Shown: piece after piece, positions 1 through 5,544 of the stretch
Layout of the letters: each line of letters opens with the position of its first letter
How positions within the stretch are numbered: the first letter of the stretch is position 1
Source of the DNA: Ignavibacteria bacterium
GTDB taxonomy: Bacteria; Bacteroidota; Ignavibacteria; Ignavibacteriales; Melioribacteraceae
Assembly (NCBI GenBank): GCA_003233295.1
Contig: QILJ01000121.1
Location: 1-5,573 of the forward strand
DNA: 5,573 bases
Direction: 5' to 3'
Notes under the pieces: model-generated
Databases searched by the model: none
What the model was told of the DNA's origin: nothing
Seen by the model: only the letters and a program-made list of their open reading frames with translations
Program-made: the position numbers and the translations under genes

Positions 1-1
1 A

Positions 2-186
2 ACATTACAAAAATACGAATTATTCAAATTAATTTCAGGATGAAATTATAGTCTTTGCCCTTTATTCTGAAGAGATGATGATTTTACGACCTAAGAATGA
101 GAAGAATAAATAATTACGAAAAACTAAGCTTACTTAGAACTGCTATTAAGGCAGAATTAAATTTAGAACGTCAGAGAGTTGCTTAA
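2..186 (+). other. Possible decayed coding remnant at the window edge
   Basis: Three short plus-strand stretches in successive frames read like protein but do not join: about 2-40 (reading LQKYELFKLIS), 36-110 (DEIIVFALYSEEMMILRPK) and 97-186, which from an ATG at 97 encodes a 29-residue peptide ending ELNLERQRVA. Two +1 shifts would connect them, as expected of a frameshifted gene end. I do not recognise a family, and no start or ribosome binding site supports a live gene. It could equally be chance in AT-rich DNA. It lies 3' of the convergent minus-strand operon. Confidence 0.17.
119..137 (-). terminator. Weak Rho-independent terminator candidate for the minus-strand operon
   Basis: On the minus strand CTAAG and CTTAG form a 5-bp stem (133-137 with 124-128) around a 4-base loop, followed directly by five T residues (119-123). 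It lies about 120 bases past the glycosyltransferase stop codon, in the right orientation to end that operon. The stem is short and AT-rich, so termination may be weak or may occur elsewhere. No better hairpin with a T-tract is visible between the stop codon and this point. Confidence 0.27.
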
Positions 187-258
187 CTATTCTAGAAGTC
201 CTTAATTTCAACTAGGTGTGACTTTTGATCTCACTACTAAATTGTATTGCAAACAAGA

Positions 259-1590
259 CTATTCTATTTCTCTTAATTTTTCCAAGTATTTTTCTTGTAT
301 CATAATTGAGGGAATTTTCCCGGTTTCATTTTTGTAATTATTCTGTATTCCCATTAGGACAAACAATTCATCAACTGCATCAAACATATTGATAAGAGGG
401 AATTCCAAATCCCGCAAATAGTGGATTAGTTTTAAAGTCTTGAACCCATCAAACCAAAGTTGTTTCTGCTTATTGATTTGATCCGTAGAATTTGTGTTCT
501 TGAGTATCTTATTCCAATTCACTGCAAATTTTTTTTCAACCAAAAATGCTTGTAATGATCTACTGATTTTCCCCGCATGAATTAAATATTCTTCAGCCGA
601 AAGGATTTTGTCAGAATGAAAAACCTCGTTCCATTTTTTCAAAACCGTGAATGATTCAGGCGCGTAGAGCAAATATTCGTTCTGTACTTTTTCAAGAAAC
701 CGTGTAACTCTTTTCCCTGTTCCAAACGGTACGCGCCATGAACCGCGGCTTGAAGGATAAACAGTTGTGCCGTCAATCTTTTTAATTTCTGTGATCTTCG
801 AAAGTTTTTCCATAAAGTAAAAATCCTCGGCGGCTTTCCGTTTGTTCATCCCTTGAATTTTAATATAACTATCAACATCACAAACCATCGTTGAGCCGAT
901 TGAGTGATAAGCATAAGGAGATTTTGCATACTTCAGTCCAAGCGTATAATATCTGAGGAATATCTCATAGTTAATGATAGCTTTATAGTTTTCCTCATCG
1001 TCAGTTTTATCATGAGCAAAATTAACATACCCGGCATTAATATTTGTTTTATCGAAAGTTTGTCTTATAGTTGAAATATAATTCTCCGATACGGTACAAT
1101 CGGCATCAAGACAGATCAAAATATTTTTACTATCGTAATCGTAATCAAAAAACTTCAGCGCTTCATCCATCCCGATTTTCCTGGCTAACCCAACACCGCC
1201 TTCTTTATCACCCAATTCAAAACCCTCTGATGTAGCGTCAATCAATCCGATCTGCAGTCCTGAGTTTATTACAGCTTGAGAGAGTTCATCTTCATGGTCT
1301 TTCTTATCGATAATATTTCTTAAGTACTTAATTGTTTTAATGTTATTCTGTTTTACTTCGGCATCAGAATTCACAGTGTGATTTATAACAAAAAGGACAA
1401 ACGATGATTGGAAAAATCCTTTATCGTTTTGAATAAGTGAAGCTAAAAGAGTTTTAATGTTTTCATATTCGTCAATTGCCGGGATTACTATTATGCTTTT
1501 ATGTTTTCTGCTGTATCCGTAAATGCTCCATTTATCGTAAGCGAACTTTTTTAAATATTTCTCCACTCTATTTGGGAATTGATCATTCAT
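259..1590 (-). CDS. Family-2-type (GT-A fold) glycosyltransferase, substrate unknown
   Basis: This 443-residue protein resembles inverting GT2 glycosyltransferases, which move a sugar from a nucleotide-sugar donor to an acceptor. The N-terminal strand VIPAIDE (35-41) matches the family's usual nucleotide-binding start. DAD at 162-164 is the DXD-type metal and donor site, and ED at 255-256 in AAEDFYF fits the catalytic-base region. GGVGLARKIGMDEAL (131-145) resembles the region before DXD in this family, and SSRGSWRVPFGTG (280-292) follows the base. There is no signal peptide or clear membrane segment, so the enzyme is probably cytosolic or loosely membrane-associated. The C-terminal 150 residues are not recognisable to me. 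The ATG lies 6 bases after the miaA stop without a good Shine-Dalgarno sequence, suggesting translational coupling. Donor and acceptor cannot be inferred, and no polysaccharide genes are in view. Confidence 0.8.
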   Translation of the reverse strand: MNDQFPNRVEKYLKKFAYDKWSIYGYSRKHKSIIVIPAIDEYENIKTLLASLIQNDKGFFQSSFVLFVINHTVNSDAEVKQNNIKTIKYLRNIIDKKDHEDELSQAVINSGLQIGLIDATSEGFELGDKEGGVGLARKIGMDEALKFFDYDYDSKNILICLDADCTVSENYISTIRQTFDKTNINAGYVNFAHDKTDDEENYKAIINYEIFLRYYTLGLKYAKSPYAYHSIGSTMVCDVDSYIKIQGMNKRKAAEDFYFMEKLSKITEIKKIDGTTVYPSSRGSWRVPFGTGKRVTRFLEKVQNEYLLYAPESFTVLKKWNEVFHSDKILSAEEYLIHAGKISRSLQAFLVEKKFAVNWNKILKNTNSTDQINKQKQLWFDGFKTLKLIHYLRDLEFPLINMFDAVDELFVLMGIQNNYKNETGKIPSIMIQEKYLEKLREIE

Positions 1591-1596
1591 GTAAGG

Positions 1597-2511
1597 TCAC
1601 TGAACTGGGGTTAAAAATTTTTCAACAAGGGGATAAGCCTTATTCTCATTGCCTTTTTCAAGCCAGTGTATGTCGATACCTTCTCTTTCCATTTTTCTGA
1701 ACCATGTCATCTGTCGTTTGGCAAATTTGTATATTGCGCTGTTCAACTTCTGATACATGTCGTTATAGTTCAACTCGCATTTAAGATATCTTCCAATGAA
1801 TTTATATTCCAAACCGAAAAAATCAAGTTTTTCGTAAGTTATTCCGTTCTTAACTAAGCTCTCAACTTCTTCAATCATTCCATTCTGTAAGCGCTGCTTT
1901 AATCTTTTAGTGATGTTTTCCTTTATCTTTTCCCGATCCTCTTTTAATCCTATTACCAGGGTTGAAAAATCAAGATCATCATCTTCTGAAGTTATTTCTT
2001 TCTGCTCGGCAATCATAATCGCCTTTATCATTCTATCTTTCACAATCAAGTCGGTTGTGTTATGAGCATTCGGTATTTTTTTAATTACCATTGCTCTCAA
2101 TTTTTCAATCGGCAGTAATTCGAGTTCCTCGCGACGGGATTTATTGAAGTTAACTTCTGTCATTTTGTAATTTTTCAAAATTGAATGTATGTAAAGACCG
2201 GTTCCCCCAACTAAGAAAGGCACACGATTTTTTGAAGTGATTTTTTCAAGAGCCTCTTCGAAAAGTTTTCTAAAATAAAAAAGATCAAATTCTTCTGCTG
2301 GCTCAATAACATCTATCAAGTGATAAGAAATTTCTCGGTCGTTGATTTTATAATCATCAATATCTTTTCCTGTCCCGATATCCATGTGTTTATAAACTTG
2401 ACGGGAATCGGCTGAAATAATCTCGCCGTTGAATTTATCGGCAAGCTTAACGGCAAATCTGGTTTTCCCAACGGCAGTGGGACCAAGAATTACAATTAGT
2501 TTTTCTTTCAT
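1597..2511 (-). CDS. miaA: tRNA dimethylallyltransferase (MiaA)
   Basis: MiaA transfers the dimethylallyl group of DMAPP to N6 of adenosine 37 in tRNAs reading UNN codons, the first step towards ms2i6A, and so supports reading-frame maintenance. The 304-residue length is normal. The P-loop GPTAVGKT is at 10-17, DSRQVY at 35-40 contains the conserved catalytic Asp35, YHLIDVIEP is at 63-71, and GGTGLY is at 102-107. The late motif FAKRQMTWFRKMEREG is the typical C-terminal MiaA signature. The middle is more divergent: the usual arginine-rich NRRRVIRALE-type motif reads DRMIKAIMIAE here, and the usual GYKE-like motif reads GLEYKF. It could therefore be a diverged lineage form. The start is the ATG at 2511, which places the P-loop at the usual distance; no Shine-Dalgarno is seen. 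It lies 23 bases after the sensor-kinase stop and 6 bases before the glycosyltransferase. Confidence 0.95.
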   Translation of the reverse strand: MKEKLIVILGPTAVGKTRFAVKLADKFNGEIISADSRQVYKHMDIGTGKDIDDYKINDREISYHLIDVIEPAEEFDLFYFRKLFEEALEKITSKNRVPFLVGGTGLYIHSILKNYKMTEVNFNKSRREELELLPIEKLRAMVIKKIPNAHNTTDLIVKDRMIKAIMIAEQKEITSEDDDLDFSTLVIGLKEDREKIKENITKRLKQRLQNGMIEEVESLVKNGITYEKLDFFGLEYKFIGRYLKCELNYNDMYQKLNSAIYKFAKRQMTWFRKMEREGIDIHWLEKGNENKAYPLVEKFLTPVQ

Positions 2512-2534
2512 GAAATAAGTAGTAATTCTATCTA

Positions 2535-4262
2535 TTACTTGATGATCGGAAGAGTAACAATAACAGAAGTTCCAATACCAATATAACTGTTGACTTTTAT
2601 TGTGCCGCCATGTTCCTCAATGATCTTTTTGGTAACGGTCAGTCCTAATCCGGGACCATTCTTTTTACCGTATGACATGAACGGTTCGAAAATCTTATCC
2701 CACAGGCTTTCGGGAATACCGGAACCTTTATCATTGAATATAATGAGAATATTATTCTCATCAATTTTTGTTTTAAGCTGTATCACTCCTCCATGCGGCA
2801 TTGCTTCACAAGCATTTTTAATTATATGTTTGAAGGACTGGTAGAAATCTTTAAGGTTAAGATTAACAAGAACATCTTTCGCGTATTCTTTTTCTATCTT
2901 ACAGCTCATTGAACGAACGTAGGAATCAATTCTACTGGAGAGATCGTCAAGAGTTTCATTCAGGTTGACGTATGTGCTTTTAACTAATGCAGGTTCTGCC
3001 GAATAATTTGAAGTAGCTTGAATTAGATCGGTGATATTGTTCAGTTCATCCAGAAGCATATTAACAATTTGTGAAACATCCGTATCCATCTCCTTGCTAC
3101 GTAAATGTTCCGCATATCTCTTGCTGATTAGGATTGGCTTTTTAATATCTTCTATTAAGAAATTGGCCATCTTTCCTAATGAGGAAACTCTTTCAGTTTT
3201 CAGAAGCTGCTCAACCAGATCGGCATTTTGGAGAGCTAAAGCAACATGGGTAGATATCAGATCAAGTAACTCTACCTCAAAACTTGAAAAAGCGCCGTTC
3301 TTATTGTTCAGTAATTGAATTACACTGATAACTTCCCCTTCTTTGTTTTTAACCGGGTAACAAAGCACACTTTTTGTTTGATATCCGCTGAGATTATCGT
3401 AGCTCATATCGAATCTTTCATCCGAGTAAGCATCTTCGATGTTGACAGTTTCTCCATATTTTGCAACCCATCCGGCTAAACCATCTCCGATTTTCAAACG
3501 GATTTCTTTTGGTGTATTACCGACTGTAATTTTAGACCATAACTGATTTTTGTTTTTTTCAAAGAGGTATAATGTTCCTCTATCAGCCCCTGCTAAATCA
3601 ACTGACACATCAGTTATATTTTGGAGCAAGTCATCTAAGTTAATATTTGAATTTACGAGGTGTGCAGCTTCATTGATTCTTTCTAGCTGTTCTATTCTCA
3701 TATTGAGTCCCTCTGAATTTAAATTTTCTTGATCATTTCTCAATTTTTCTGATTTGTCTGTATCATCAATAGCAGCGGAAGAAGTTTCAACTTCCTCTTT
3801 CGGTGCTGCTTCTGTGCGTATTGAAATTTCAGGTTGTTCAGCTAATTCTTCAGAATTATCAGCGCTGAGCGAAAGTTGGGAATTATATATGTTTGAGTAG
3901 ATCTGTTCATTCTGTTTACCTAAAAATTCCACATCTTTTTTTGTTAACTCTAAGATGTATGAATTTCTCAAAGCAACAACTGTGGTATTAGAGTCATCTT
4001 CGTTAAGGAATTTTTCCTGCCCGAAGAAATCATTTTCATGAAATATTAAAGATTCTGTTTTGCTCTCTCGTTTTCTAATAACATTGATCTCTCCCCACAT
4101 CACCAAAAACAAAGATGAGACGATCTCTCCCTCACGGAATAGAATTTCACCTTGGTTTATTGCAATAAAGTTTCCTTTGATATCATCAATGATCAGACTA
4201 TCAGTGTCAACCTTATTGAATAATTTATTCTGTTTTAATGTCTGAAAAAGTACTCTTTCCAT
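2535..4262 (-). CDS. Soluble CNB-GAF-histidine kinase-like sensor protein lacking the phosphoacceptor His
   Basis: This 575-residue protein has no membrane segment or signal peptide, so it should sense an intracellular cue. Residues about 15-125 form a cyclic-nucleotide-binding-like beta roll (GEILFREGE, then LFLVMWGEINVIR). An acidic, low-complexity linker covers 135-185 and a short coiled coil follows at 186-200. A GAF domain spans about 207-350; its NIEDAYSDERFD and GYQTKSVLCYPV motifs are like those of phosphodiesterase and CyaB GAF domains. A dimerisation region begins near 355, and a HATPase domain spans about 470-575 with N box HIIKNACEAM (N483), G1 DKGSGIP (511-517), FEPF (525-528) and G2 GPGLGL (536-541). 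The H box reads LIEDIKKP, so Glu371 sits where the phosphorylated histidine normally is. ATP binding is likely but classical autophosphorylation is doubtful. No receiver or response regulator is encoded nearby. It is first in the operon and ends in tandem stops (TAA TAG). Confidence 0.85.
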   Translation of the reverse strand: MERVLFQTLKQNKLFNKVDTDSLIIDDIKGNFIAINQGEILFREGEIVSSLFLVMWGEINVIRKRESKTESLIFHENDFFGQEKFLNEDDSNTTVVALRNSYILELTKKDVEFLGKQNEQIYSNIYNSQLSLSADNSEELAEQPEISIRTEAAPKEEVETSSAAIDDTDKSEKLRNDQENLNSEGLNMRIEQLERINEAAHLVNSNINLDDLLQNITDVSVDLAGADRGTLYLFEKNKNQLWSKITVGNTPKEIRLKIGDGLAGWVAKYGETVNIEDAYSDERFDMSYDNLSGYQTKSVLCYPVKNKEGEVISVIQLLNNKNGAFSSFEVELLDLISTHVALALQNADLVEQLLKTERVSSLGKMANFLIEDIKKPILISKRYAEHLRSKEMDTDVSQIVNMLLDELNNITDLIQATSNYSAEPALVKSTYVNLNETLDDLSSRIDSYVRSMSCKIEKEYAKDVLVNLNLKDFYQSFKHIIKNACEAMPHGGVIQLKTKIDENNILIIFNDKGSGIPESLWDKIFEPFMSYGKKNGPGLGLTVTKKIIEEHGGTIKVNSYIGIGTSVIVTLPIIK

Positions 4263-4277
4263 ATTCTGTAATGTGTA

Positions 4278-4305
4278 ATTATAATAGAACTTAAATTTAA
4301 AACAA
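4278..4305 (-). promoter_or_regulatory. Sigma70-like promoter of the sensor kinase-miaA-glycosyltransferase operon
   Basis: On the minus strand, TTGTTT (4300-4305) is followed after 16 bases by a perfect TATAAT (4278-4283). The -10 box ends 15 bases before the kinase ATG, so transcription would start only about 8 bases before the start codon. No Shine-Dalgarno sequence lies in that space. This fits a near-leaderless message of the kind common in this part of the tree. In such AT-rich DNA a TATAAT can arise by chance. Confidence 0.45.
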
Positions 4306-4457
4306 AAAAGTGAGATTCAAAAGTGTGAAATCAACAATTAAAATAAATAAAAAGAGTATGAAGATTTTATTATTATCGATTTAGCACAATAATATCAGGC
4401 TTTACACGCTGTGGAGTACAGGTGCATAACCTAAGAATTACAGCAACTCTATTTTTC

Positions 4458-4604
4458 TGAATAACATTTATTGCTTGTTCTGCTCCGTTTTAGATGCTGC
4501 TACTGTAGTATACATTCTGTAAGGCGTAGCTTTTAAGCGAAGACTTTAGAACAGCAAATATTAGAGTAATATTACTCAAAACAAAGAGCAAAATAGGTTA
4601 TTCA
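4458..4604. repeat. Imperfect inverted-repeat unit, possibly an old miniature element
   Basis: The ends are inverted repeats: TGAATAACATTTATTGC (4458-4474) matches the reverse complement of 4588-4604 at 14 of 17 positions, with GAATAAC/GTTATTC perfect. A second inner pair is TTGCTTGTTCT (4471-4481) with AGAACAGCAA (4548-4557), one base bulged. The 147-base unit encodes no transposase. I see no target duplication at its ends. It may be a decayed MITE or simply a foldback structure. Confidence 0.4.
4564..4577. repeat. Perfect 14-bp palindrome
   Basis: GAGTAATATTACTC is self-complementary over all 14 bases with no spacer. It lies inside the 4458-4604 inverted-repeat unit, about 300 bases upstream of the kinase gene and 550 upstream of the plus-strand gene. 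A dimeric repressor could bind such a site, but its distance from the proposed promoter makes it more likely to be part of the repeat unit. Confidence 0.35.
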
Positions 4605-4722
4605 AAGGCTTCTATGTTGAACCGAGATTATGCAATAGGAAAAAAATTTAGGCAACAAAGACTTCATCTATTGCATCTCCGAGGGAGTCCTTCGGACAAG
4701 TCTCGGTAACCCCACTTGGAGT

Positions 4723-4770
4723 AAGGGATGATAGCTTTTTACAAATAACCATTTTGGGTTATCATCCCTT
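4723..4770. repeat. Hairpin with perfect 11-bp arms and a competing inner hairpin
   Basis: AAGGGATGATA (4723-4733) and TATCATCCCTT (4760-4770) are perfect inverted repeats around 26 bases. Inside, ATAACC (4745-4750) can pair instead with GGTTAT (4757-4762), which overlaps the right outer arm, so the two folds exclude each other. The words TTTTACAA (4737-4744) and TTTTGGGT (4752-4759) recur in the same order at 5546-5568. Confidence 0.6.
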
Positions 4771-4789
4771 GTGCTCTAAGTAAAACGTT

Positions 4790-4816
4790 TATGCATTAGA
4801 AGGCTTCTAATGCATA
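4790..4816. repeat. Near-perfect palindrome at the right end of the MITE-like element
   Basis: TATGCATTAGAAG (4790-4802) and CTTCTAATGCATA (4804-4816) are perfect 13-bp arms separated by one G. The right arm forms part of the element's terminal inverted repeat. A related palindrome with a longer spacer occurs at 5487-5517. The AGGCTTCTA core also appears just outside the element at 4606-4614, perhaps a remnant of another end. Confidence 0.65.
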
Positions 4817-4848
4817 ATTAGGGTTGAATAAATCTTCTAATTTTTAAT

Positions 4849-4897
4849 AAAGTTGTTTAATGGGTATTTTTGCTATATTAGCAAAAGCAACTTTTTT
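4849..4897 (+). promoter_or_regulatory. Strong AT-rich hairpin with overlapping promoter-like hexamers
   Basis: TTTTGCTA (4868-4875) and TAGCAAAA (4879-4886) form a perfect 8-bp stem with a 3-base loop. An outer pair AAAGTTG (4849-4855) with CAACTTT (4888-4894) extends it, and six T residues follow at 4892-4897, so it could act as a terminator on the plus strand. The same DNA contains TTGTTT (4853-4858) and TATATT (4874-4879) 15 bases apart, close to the hexamers upstream of the kinase gene, so it could instead be a promoter towards 5131. Sequence alone does not decide between these. Confidence 0.35.
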
Positions 4898-4960
4898 GTT
4901 AAAAATAAAAATTCTGACAAGGTAGAGTCAATATTTGGTGCAAATCATTCTCAAGTTTAA

Positions 4961-4975
4961 TCTGCCAAAGGCGGA
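4961..4975. repeat. Short GC-rich hairpin next to the terminator-like stem
   Basis: TCTGCC (4961-4966) pairs with GGCGGA (4970-4975) around AAA, with one G-T pair. It stands out by its GC content from the surrounding AT-rich DNA and lies five bases before the next hairpin. The two together look like one extragenic palindromic unit of the kind dispersed in many genomes of this group; copies elsewhere cannot be seen from here. Confidence 0.4.
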
Positions 4976-4980
4976 TAAGG

Positions 4981-5021
4981 AATGAATTCCCCACTGCTTG
5001 CGGCGGGGAGATTCATTTTTT
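4981..5021 (+). terminator. Terminator-like hairpin with T-tract, 110 bases before the plus-strand gene
   Basis: AATGAATTCCCC (4981-4992) pairs with GGGGAGATTCATT (5005-5017), with one bulged base and a GC-rich centre. T residues run from 5016 to 5021. The form is that of a Rho-independent terminator on the plus strand, yet no plus-strand gene lies upstream in the window. It could insulate the gene at 5131 from read-through, act as an attenuator in a long leader, or be a dispersed palindromic repeat. Confidence 0.45.
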
Positions 5022-5119
5022 AGTTGAAGAAGATGATACACCATTTTTACACCTTTTCGGTTCTATTAGAAGCACATATTTTTTATTTCATTTAAGTATT
5101 CTAAATTTAATATTATTTT

Positions 5120-5124
5120 GAGGT
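5120..5124 (+). promoter_or_regulatory. Ribosome binding site of the DUF3943-like gene
   Basis: GAGGT, continuing as GAGGTAA, ends six bases before the ATG at 5131, good Shine-Dalgarno spacing. It fixes the start codon and is notable because the three minus-strand genes show no comparable site. Confidence 0.65.
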
Positions 5125-5130
5125 AACTGA

Positions 5131-5544
5131 ATGAAGATCATTTTTACCGCCTTAATATTTTTACTGTTTATAAGCCAGAACATCTTCAGCCAAACTTTAT
5201 ACTCTACAGATACGGATTCCCTTTTTACTGCTGATTCAGGATATATTCCCGATCAAGCTTTAGTTGAAAAAATGAATCCGAGAAAACCTTTATGGTTACC
5301 AATAGTTGAGGGAATTGGTTTGAATTTGGCTTTAGGAGCCTTCAATTCATATGTTATGAATTCAGAGTTTGCAAAAATCAGCTTTAAATCTATTGAGTAT
5401 AATTTTGAAAGAGGCTGGTCAACTGATGCGGATGCACTAACTACGAATATGTTTGCTCATCCCCTTCATGGCTCCATTTATCCCAATCTATGCATTAGAA
5501 AAGCATTAATGCATAGACGACTAACTCGCTCTAAGCGTTTATAG
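5131..5544 (+). CDS. Exported DUF3943-like protein, C-terminally truncated by an inserted element
   Basis: The open frame encodes 137 residues. It begins with a clear Sec signal peptide: a Lys at 2, a hydrophobic core at 3-14 and probable cleavage after Ser20 (FS|Q). The mature part contains LWLPIVEGIGLNLAL (54-68) and then WSTDADALTTNMFAHPLHGSIY (96-117). These resemble the W-D-TNxxxHPxHGxxYxxxARSNG region of DUF3943 proteins, which are thought to belong to the cell envelope and whose function is unknown to me. The resemblance stops after Tyr117 (base 5481), exactly where element-like sequence starts. The final 20 residues, rich in Arg and ending RSKRL, come from that insert and look non-native. 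Family members continue well beyond this motif, so the product is probably non-functional or unstable and the gene a pseudogene. It is divergent from the kinase operon. Confidence 0.6.
   Translation: MKIIFTALIFLLFISQNIFSQTLYSTDTDSLFTADSGYIPDQALVEKMNPRKPLWLPIVEGIGLNLALGAFNSYVMNSEFAKISFKSIEYNFERGWSTDADALTTNMFAHPLHGSIYPNLCIRKALMHRRLTRSKRL

Larger units (their letters stand above)
4622..4823. mobile_element. MITE-like non-coding element with terminal inverted repeats and internal hairpins
   Basis: The left end CCGAGATTATGCAATAG (4622-4638) matches the reverse complement of the right end (4807-4823) at 13 of 17 positions. TTGAA occurs directly outside both ends (4617-4621 and 4824-4828), a possible 5-base target duplication. 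The interior is a row of hairpins: ATGCAATAG/CTATTGCAT (4630-4676), CCGAG/CTCGG with an inner GTCC-TTC-GGAC (4679-4706), AAGGGATGATA/TATCATCCCTT (4723-4770) and a near-perfect palindrome at 4790-4816. It encodes no protein, so mobility would need a transposase supplied elsewhere. Sequence at 5482-5573 shares its end and several interior words, which supports a repeat family. Confidence 0.55.
4263..5130. other. 868-base divergent intergenic region rich in fold-back sequences
   Basis: No reading frame of convincing length or composition is present on either strand. The left part (4263-4305) holds the promoter of the minus-strand operon. Bases 4306-4457 are AT-rich and contain only a weak AT hairpin (TATTATT 4368-4374 with AATAATA 4388-4394). 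From 4458 to 5021 almost everything belongs to an inverted repeat or hairpin, listed separately. Bases 5022-5119 are AT-rich and probably include the promoter of the plus-strand gene, but I see no hexamer pair there that I trust. Confidence 0.7.

Noticed and set aside
195..258. GTGA/TCAC hairpin just after the glycosyltransferase stop as the operon terminator
   Set aside because: The stem is only four base pairs and no T-tract follows on the minus strand.
1476..1857. Plus-strand open frames of about 60-75 codons opposite the glycosyltransferase and miaA
   Set aside because: They lie antisense to well-supported genes, lack ribosome binding sites and have no recognisable protein features.
3105..3110. 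His386 (codon 3105-3107) as an alternative phosphoacceptor
   Set aside because: It lies 15 residues after the H-box position and outside the ExxxP context that defines the phosphorylated His, so it is not a convincing substitute.
2590..4245. Several plus-strand open frames of 60-95 codons opposite the sensor kinase gene
   Set aside because: They are antisense to a gene with clear domain motifs, and their Ser/Leu/Ile-rich translations are what the complement of that gene would give.
4380..4600. Possible decayed transposase or other gene in the left half of the intergenic region
   Set aside because: All six frames are broken by frequent stops and no fragment reads like a known transposase.
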